NCBI RefSeq assembly: GCF_003112775.1
Contig: NZ_BFCH01000017.1
Location: forward strand, 310,001-374,000
Direction of reading: 5' to 3'
DNA length: 64,000 nucleotides
From: Mycobacterium montefiorense
Lineage (GTDB): Bacteria > Actinomycetota > Actinomycetes > Mycobacteriales > Mycobacteriaceae
Position 1 is the first letter of the stretch. Each line of letters opens with the position of its first letter. This document shows, piece by piece, positions 58,508 to 64,000 of the stretch. The position numbers and the translations under genes are program-made. The notes beneath the pieces were generated by a model, which worked only from the letters and a program-made list of their open reading frames with translations, had not been told where the DNA came from and did not search any database.

Positions 58508-59926
58508 TTATGAATCGCCGTCGGGGTAGGTGGCGGCGGCCAGCTCGAGGATCTCGGCACGGTCCGCGGGCAGGATGAAGCGAGATCGGATGGCCGTGTC
58601 CAGCGCCGAGCTGAAGCTGTCTAGATATTGGGTGGAACCGCCCGGGTAGAGCCGGCGCACCGTGGCCTCGTCGAAGGGCTCCCCGGAGCCGAAGATCGCC
58701 GACATCACGTTCTCGGCGGAATTGTCCCAGGCGCCGTCACCGGACGTCCGGGCCAGCGGTACGTCCACCCATGGCGTCCGGAGACCGCCTTTCGCGAGAC
58801 CGTTGGTATCCAGAATCGGTTGTGGCAGTTCGGCTTCGCCCATCTCGATCGGTGGGGCGGCCGGTGCCGCCTCGCCGGTGCGGACCCAGGTGTTCAGTGC
58901 GGCGATCGCTGCCTGCACGACATAGTGGTGCTGCGGGGCGAAGTTGATGTAGTGGTCGAGCTGCTGGCCCATCAGCATGTTGGTGGGCGCATAGGCGGCC
59001 ACGATGTCCTCGAGCTGCGCCGCGCCGTTATCGATCGGCGCTACCTGGATCGTGTAGTTGTCGGCATGCGCGGCGCCCGGAATCTCCCAGACCCGCAGCC
59101 ACTGGTTATCGGGCTGCCGGGCGAAGTAATAGCCGTGCCGCACCGCGCCGAACAGGTCGGTTTCGGTGATGATCGTGAGGAGTGGGACGCGCAGGTCTGA
59201 ACGGAAGTTGACCGCCTGCGGCACGTTCACCTGCAATTCGTCGAGGACTGAGCCGCCGTCCAGCGGTGCGGCGGAACCGAATCGGGAATGCACCAGAAAA
59301 CCGTCGTAAACTCCGGCGAGCGGGTCGACGGCGTTGACATAGCTGGTGAGGAACATCGCGGACTGCGATTCGCCCAGGGCGACAACGTGTTCGGCGTGCA
59401 ACCCGCGCAAGATGTCTGCACTGCTGGCGAGCGCTCCGGTCTGCGAGAACATGTCATAACAGAATGCGTCACCCGGGTGGCTCAGCGGTGCGTAGCGCGT
59501 CGGGTCCTGACTCTTGAGTGACATGTCGAAGCCGAGCAGGCTGGCACCGCCGTCCACCCCGACCTTTTGTGCCGAGACCCCGACATAGGCGTAGCCGGCG
59601 CGGACGATCTCGCGGTGCGCCATCATCCACACCGCCGGAGCATCGATGCCGCCACTGACGTTGAGCCACTCGACCAGCACGGTCCCGTTGAACCGGGTTT
59701 GATCGGACGGCGTCAGCACCACCACCCTGGTCGTGTAATCGGCGCTTCCCGAAGGTGTTACGGACCACCGGCCGTCGGGACCCAACTCGGCAGCCGGCTG
59801 GTACGAAGTGGCCGTTCCGGAGACGAAGAACTCCTCGGCGACGTAGCCCAGGTCGCCGACGTCAAACCCGCCCAGCAATAAGAGTGGCCTGCCGGGAACC
59901 GGCGTGATGCTGGGGGACTCCGTCAT
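58508..59926 (-). CDS. Alpha/beta hydrolase domain protein (Abhydrolase_10 type)
   Basis: A 472-residue protein from ATG 59926. Family features are RVVVLTPSDQTRFNGTVLVEWLNVSGGIDAPAVWMMAH, the nucleophile elbow ALGESQSAMFLTSYVNAV, TIITETDLFGAVRHGYY with the likely acid, and WEIPGAAHADNYT with the likely His. These large hydrolases are frequent in mycobacteria; substrates are mostly unknown, possibly esters or lactones. No signal peptide is evident. It ends 10 bp past the LysR stop (convergent) and its start lies 37 bp from the sigG end. Confidence 0.83.
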   Translation of the reverse strand: MTESPSITPVPGRPLLLLGGFDVGDLGYVAEEFFVSGTATSYQPAAELGPDGRWSVTPSGSADYTTRVVVLTPSDQTRFNGTVLVEWLNVSGGIDAPAVWMMAHREIVRAGYAYVGVSAQKVGVDGGASLLGFDMSLKSQDPTRYAPLSHPGDAFCYDMFSQTGALASSADILRGLHAEHVVALGESQSAMFLTSYVNAVDPLAGVYDGFLVHSRFGSAAPLDGGSVLDELQVNVPQAVNFRSDLRVPLLTIITETDLFGAVRHGYYFARQPDNQWLRVWEIPGAAHADNYTIQVAPIDNGAAQLEDIVAAYAPTNMLMGQQLDHYINFAPQHHYVVQAAIAALNTWVRTGEAAPAAPPIEMGEAELPQPILDTNGLAKGGLRTPWVDVPLARTSGDGAWDNSAENVMSAIFGSGEPFDEATVRRLYPGGSTQYLDSFSSALDTAIRSRFILPADRAEILELAAATYPDGDS

Positions 59927-59962
59927 GGGCTACACCCTTCTCACCGATCGGGATCTACCCCG

Positions 59963-61018
59963 TCACAGGGATGGGGGCAGCCCAAACTTCGTGAACAACG
60001 CGTTGTCCAGGAATGCAACCACATGCGACACCCCGTCGTTGCGGACGTCGAGCACATGCAGCTGAAACGGCACGTGCGCAGCGCCGGCCCGCAGGTACAT
60101 CGCCGCGGCGGGTTGTCCGTTGGCGACCAGCGGAATCATTCGCATATCGCCCGGCAATTCGGCGGGGCACTGTTGGTGAATCAGGGTGATGATGGCCGGT
60201 GCGCCCTGGTACCAACCGGTGTACGGCGGCATCTCCCAGACCGCCTCGGCGGTGAACAGTTCCACCAGCCGGTCGATGTCATAGGACTCGAACGCGGCGA
60301 TGTAGCGGGCCAGCAGGTCTTGGGCTTCGGTCGAATCCGGCGCCGCCAGCCGGTCATTCGCGCGCGGCCCCACGGTTTCCAGCTGGGATCGAGCCCGCTG
60401 CAGCAGGCTGTTGACCGCAGTCGTGGTGGTCCCGACCGCGTCGGCCACTTCGGCGGCCTTCCACTGCAGCACGTCGCGCAGCAGCAGTACCGCTCGCTGA
60501 CGGGGCGAGAGATGCTGCAGCGCAGCGACAAACGCCAACCGCACCGACTCGCGCGAGCCCACGATGACGGACGGGTCGGCCGGGTCCTCGGTCAGGTCGG
60601 GCAGCGGCTCCAGCCACGGCACCTCGCGGCGTTCCACCAGCTCGGCGGTCGGATCCGAGCTGGGTCCGCCCAGCCCGGTGGGCAACGGCCGTCGGGCCCG
60701 GCCTTCAAGCGCGGTCAGGCAGGTGTTGGTGGCGATGCGGTGCAGCCAGGTGCGTATCGACGACTTGCCTTCGAACCGGTCGTAGGCCTTCCACGCCCGC
60801 AACAGCGTCTCCTGGACCAGGTCTTCCGCGTCGTGCAGGGACCCGGTCATCCGATAGCAGTGCGCCAGCAATTCGCGGCGATACGGCTCGGCATGGGCTG
60901 AGAAATCGCCGTGGCCCCCGCCCGCGGCGGGGAGTTCTGCGTCGTCGGAGTTCTCCGCGAGCACACTCACCCGAATGAGCCTACGCAGAGCCGCGGACCA
61001 CAGCTCCCCAGGAGCCAT
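59963..61018 (-). CDS. sigG: ECF sigma factor SigG
   Basis: A 351-residue extracytoplasmic-function sigma factor taken from ATG 61018; the M. tuberculosis protein is annotated with a longer N-terminus that would map near 61123 and overlap the divergent lipase gene. Region 2 is SAHAEPYRRELLAHCYRMTGSLHDAEDLVQETLLRAWKAYDRFEG, region 4 is LSPRQRAVLLLRDVLQWKAAEVADAVGTTTTAVNSLLQRARSQL, and a C-terminal SnoaL-like domain (residues about 215-350) with YIAAFESYDIDRLVELFTAEAVWEMPPYTGWYQG follows. That three-domain form (ECF41-like) is standard for SigG. It is divergent from the Rv0183-type lipase. Confidence 0.94.
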   Translation of the reverse strand: MAPGELWSAALRRLIRVSVLAENSDDAELPAAGGGHGDFSAHAEPYRRELLAHCYRMTGSLHDAEDLVQETLLRAWKAYDRFEGKSSIRTWLHRIATNTCLTALEGRARRPLPTGLGGPSSDPTAELVERREVPWLEPLPDLTEDPADPSVIVGSRESVRLAFVAALQHLSPRQRAVLLLRDVLQWKAAEVADAVGTTTTAVNSLLQRARSQLETVGPRANDRLAAPDSTEAQDLLARYIAAFESYDIDRLVELFTAEAVWEMPPYTGWYQGAPAIITLIHQQCPAELPGDMRMIPLVANGQPAAAMYLRAGAAHVPFQLHVLDVRNDGVSHVVAFLDNALFTKFGLPPSL

Positions 61019-61035
61019 TACGCTGCCCCTAATGA

Positions 61036-61881
<846 letters not shown>

Positions 61882-61927
61882 GCTCTGCCACCGACGCAGT
61901 GTCGGATCGCTCCCGTAGTTTGGCGCT

Positions 61928-62677
61928 ATGACCGACGACAAAATGTTGGCGCGCATCGCCGCGCTGCTGCGTCAGGCCGAAGGCACCGACAACACGCACG
62001 AGGCCGACGCCTTTATGACCGCCGCGCAGCGATTGGCGACAGCGGCGTCCATCGACTTGGCGGTCGCGCGATCACATTCGTCCAACCGCTCGGCCGCGCA
62101 GGCGCCGACCCAGCGGACCATCACGATCGGGACGGCCGGCACCAAGGGACTGCGGACCTACGTGCAGCTCTTCGTGCTGATCGCGTCGGCCAACGACGTG
62201 CGCTGCGACGTGGCGTCGAATTCGACGTTTGTCTACGCCTACGGGTTCACCGAAGACATCGACGCCAGCCACGCCCTGTACGCCAGCCTGGTTGTGCAGA
62301 TGGTGCGGGCCTCGGATTCCTATCTCGGCTCCGGTGCGCACCGGCCCACCCCGACGATCACCGCCCGGCTCAACTTTCAGCTGGCCTTCGGGGCTCGCGT
62401 CGGTCACCGGTTGAGCGAGGCGCGCGAAGAGGTCCGACGCGAGGCGACCAGGGACCGCAGCCGTCGGCCCGGTACCGCTATCGCCTTGCGGGACAAAGAT
62501 GTCGAGCTACACGACCACTACCGCAAGGCGTCCAAAGCCCGCGGCACCTACCAAGTCAGCCGAGCGACGGCGGGGTATTCGTCGGCAGCACGGCGCGCGG
62601 GTGATCGGGCCGGCAAGCGGGCGCGGCTCGGCAACAGTTCCGAGTTGCCCGGAGCGCGGAGCGCGCTGGGCACGTGA
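61928..62677 (+). CDS. DUF2786 domain protein (Rv0184 counterpart)
   Basis: A 249-residue protein from ATG 61928. The N-terminal DUF2786 segment MLARIAALLRQAEGTDNTHEADAFMTAAQRLATAASIDLAVA is clear, followed by a middle domain with YVQLFVLIASANDVRCDVASNSTFVYAYGFTEDIDASHALYASLVVQM and a basic C-terminus. The function is unknown. The stop overlaps the next GTG by 4 bp, a pairing kept in M. tuberculosis as Rv0184-Rv0185. Confidence 0.9.
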   Translation: MTDDKMLARIAALLRQAEGTDNTHEADAFMTAAQRLATAASIDLAVARSHSSNRSAAQAPTQRTITIGTAGTKGLRTYVQLFVLIASANDVRCDVASNSTFVYAYGFTEDIDASHALYASLVVQMVRASDSYLGSGAHRPTPTITARLNFQLAFGARVGHRLSEAREEVRREATRDRSRRPGTAIALRDKDVELHDHYRKASKARGTYQVSRATAGYSSAARRAGDRAGKRARLGNSSELPGARSALGT

Positions 62678-63195
62678 GGACGGGGGCTGCGCCGAAGCGG
62701 GATTCCCAGCGCTCCAAGGTGTATGCGGCTGAGGAGTTCGTCCGCACGCTGTTCGACCGGGCCGCCGAGCACCAATCGTCGGCCGTGGAGTTCTTCGGCA
62801 CGCAGTTGACGCTGCCGCCGGAAGCGCGGTTCGGTTCCGTGGCGTCCGCGCAGCGCTATGTTGACCAGGTGCTTGCGCTACCGGCGGTGCGAGACCGCTG
62901 GCCCGAGGTGTTGCCGCTGAGAGTGCGATCGCGGCGCGCGGCTACCGCCGCGCATTACGAAAACTATGATGACTTAGGGATCATCGCGGTTCCCGACCGT
63001 GATACCGCCGACTGGGCACTACGCGAGCTGGTGGTACTGCATGAAGTGGCACACCACCTGTGCCAGGCACAGCCGGCGCACGGGCCGGAGTTTGTCGACA
63101 CGATCTGCACGCTGGCTGAGCTGGTGATGGGGCCAGAACTAGGGCACGTGCTGCGGGTGGTCTACGCCAAAGAGGGTGTGAAATGGGCGAACTAG
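62674..63195 (+). CDS. TIGR04338-type putative metallohydrolase (Rv0185 counterpart)
   Basis: A 173-residue protein from GTG 62674. The zinc-binding motif HEVAHH in LRELVVLHEVAHHLCQAQPAHGPEFVDTICTLAELVMGPE points to a small metalloprotease/metallohydrolase; RSKVYAAEEFVRTLFDRA starts the conserved region. Substrate unknown. It is coupled to the DUF2786 gene upstream and overlaps bglS by 13 bp downstream. Confidence 0.88.
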   Translation: MRTGAAPKRDSQRSKVYAAEEFVRTLFDRAAEHQSSAVEFFGTQLTLPPEARFGSVASAQRYVDQVLALPAVRDRWPEVLPLRVRSRRAATAAHYENYDDLGIIAVPDRDTADWALRELVVLHEVAHHLCQAQPAHGPEFVDTICTLAELVMGPELGHVLRVVYAKEGVKWAN

Positions 63196-64000
63196 ACGAC
63201 CCGGACGCCCGGGCGCGTGACATCGAGAGCCAAATGACGGACGACGAGCGGTTTTCGCTACTGGTCGCGGTAATGGGGGTCTCGGAACTGTGGCCGCTGC
63301 CGGATGACCGCATCCCGGCCGGCACCCCGATGAGTGCCGGATACGTGCCCGCAATCCCCCGTCTTGGTATCCCCGCGCTGCGGATGAGCGATGCCGGGCT
63401 CGGAGTCACCAATCCCGGCTACCGGCCGGGTGACACCGCCACCGCGCTGCCGGCCGGGTTGGCGCTGGCCGCCGGTTTCGATCCCGCTCTCGCGCGCGCC
63501 GCGGGAGAGGTGATCGGGCGTGAGGCACGCAGTCGCGGGTTCAATGTGCAACTGGCCGGCGCGATGAACCTGGCCCGCGACCCGCGAAACGGCCGCAACT
63601 TCGAATATGTCTCGGAAGACCCGCTTTTGACCGCAACGATCGCCGCCGAGTCGGTCAACGGGATTCACCAACACGGCGTCATCTCGACGGTCAAGCACTA
63701 TTCGCTGAACTGCAACGAGACAAACCGGCACTGGCTGGACGCGATCATCGCTCCCGACGCGCATCGCGAATCCGACTTGCTGGCTTTCGAGATCGCCATC
63801 GAGCGATCGCAACCCGGCGCGGTCATGACGGCCTACAACAAGGTCAACGGTGAATACTCGTCGGCGAACCGGCTGTTGCTCAACGATGTGCTGAAAGGGG
63901 TGTGGGGCTACCGCGGTTGGGTCATGTCGGACTGGGGTGCCACGCCCAGCTGGGAGTGTGCTCTGCACGGGTTGGACCAGGAATGCGGCGCCCAGATCGA
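63183..64000 (+). CDS. bglS: Glycoside hydrolase family 3 beta-glucosidase (5' part)
   Basis: A GH3 enzyme starting at ATG 63183 and cut by the window end after 272 codons. DERFSLLVAVMG, LRMSDAGLGVTNPG, NLARDPRNGRNFEYVSEDPLLTATIAAESVNGI, HGVISTVKHYSLNCNETNRHW and GAVMTAYNKVNGEY are all standard. The nucleophile Asp is in VMSDWGAT near 63929. It is the counterpart of Rv0186. It hydrolyses terminal beta-glucosides or related sugars; the remaining C-terminal domain is not visible. Confidence 0.93.
   Translation, partial: MGELDDPDARARDIESQMTDDERFSLLVAVMGVSELWPLPDDRIPAGTPMSAGYVPAIPRLGIPALRMSDAGLGVTNPGYRPGDTATALPAGLALAAGFDPALARAAGEVIGREARSRGFNVQLAGAMNLARDPRNGRNFEYVSEDPLLTATIAAESVNGIHQHGVISTVKHYSLNCNETNRHWLDAIIAPDAHRESDLLAFEIAIERSQPGAVMTAYNKVNGEYSSANRLLLNDVLKGVWGYRGWVMSDWGATPSWECALHGLDQECGAQI

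Overview
The window is about 66% GC chromosomal DNA from a Mycobacterium, most likely a species outside the M. tuberculosis complex. Its backbone is in the same order as the M. tuberculosis Rv0155-Rv0186 stretch: pntAA-pntAB-pntB, a TetR regulator, an Rv0161-like FAD oxidoreductase, an Rv0163-like thioesterase, TB18.5, mce1R, fadD5, the whole mce1 operon with mam1A-D, the YhgE/Pip and pirin genes, sigG, the Rv0183-type monoacylglycerol lipase, and Rv0184, Rv0185 and bglS counterparts. Locus comparisons come from remembered protein sequences, not a database search. No tRNA, rRNA, insertion sequence, prophage or CRISPR array was seen.

Region by region. 1-2.6 kb: proton-translocating transhydrogenase. 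2.6-14.7 kb: accessory genes, namely two TetR regulators, a CYP125-like P450, a 41-residue small protein next to a decayed copy of itself, an acyltransferase, a two-component system, hydrolase, dehydrogenase, SDR, nitroreductase and the Rv0161 counterpart. 14.7-33.5 kb: a catabolic island sitting where M. tuberculosis carries adhE1. It includes thioesterases, SMP-30, an F420-type monooxygenase, an acyl-CoA dehydrogenase, a CaiB-type CoA transferase, and a nine-gene translationally coupled run (P450, MDR dehydrogenase, HpcH/HpaI aldolase, SnoaL-like, SDR, Baeyer-Villiger monooxygenase, esterase). 33.5-50.3 kb: Rv0163/TB18.5, then divergent mce1R and fadD5-yrbE1AB-mce1A-F-mam1A-D. 50.4-64 kb: membrane and secreted proteins, pirin, a second accessory insert (IclR/dehydrogenase, frameshifted EamA exporter, LysR, alpha/beta hydrolase), then sigG to bglS.

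How the genes work together. The mce1 block encodes a complete cell-envelope lipid importer except its ATPase, with an acyl-CoA ligase (FadD5) at the head and a GntR repressor facing it. The island looks like a degradation pathway for a cyclic or branched hydrophobic compound: hydroxylation (P450), oxidation to a ketone (ADH/SDR), oxygen insertion (BVMO), ester hydrolysis, aldol cleavage and CoA-dependent steps. The substrate cannot be read from the sequence.

The most interesting unexplained signals are a 29-bp element found in three identically spaced copies, each in front of a different transcription unit of the island (18438, 19037, 25527); the small-protein gene and its pseudogene twin at 4490-4866; a perfect 16-bp palindrome at 5701; four TTTTCA units spaced exactly 11 bp apart, beside an 8-bp-arm inverted repeat, between mce1R and fadD5; and clear operator-like dyads between several divergent regulator/target pairs.
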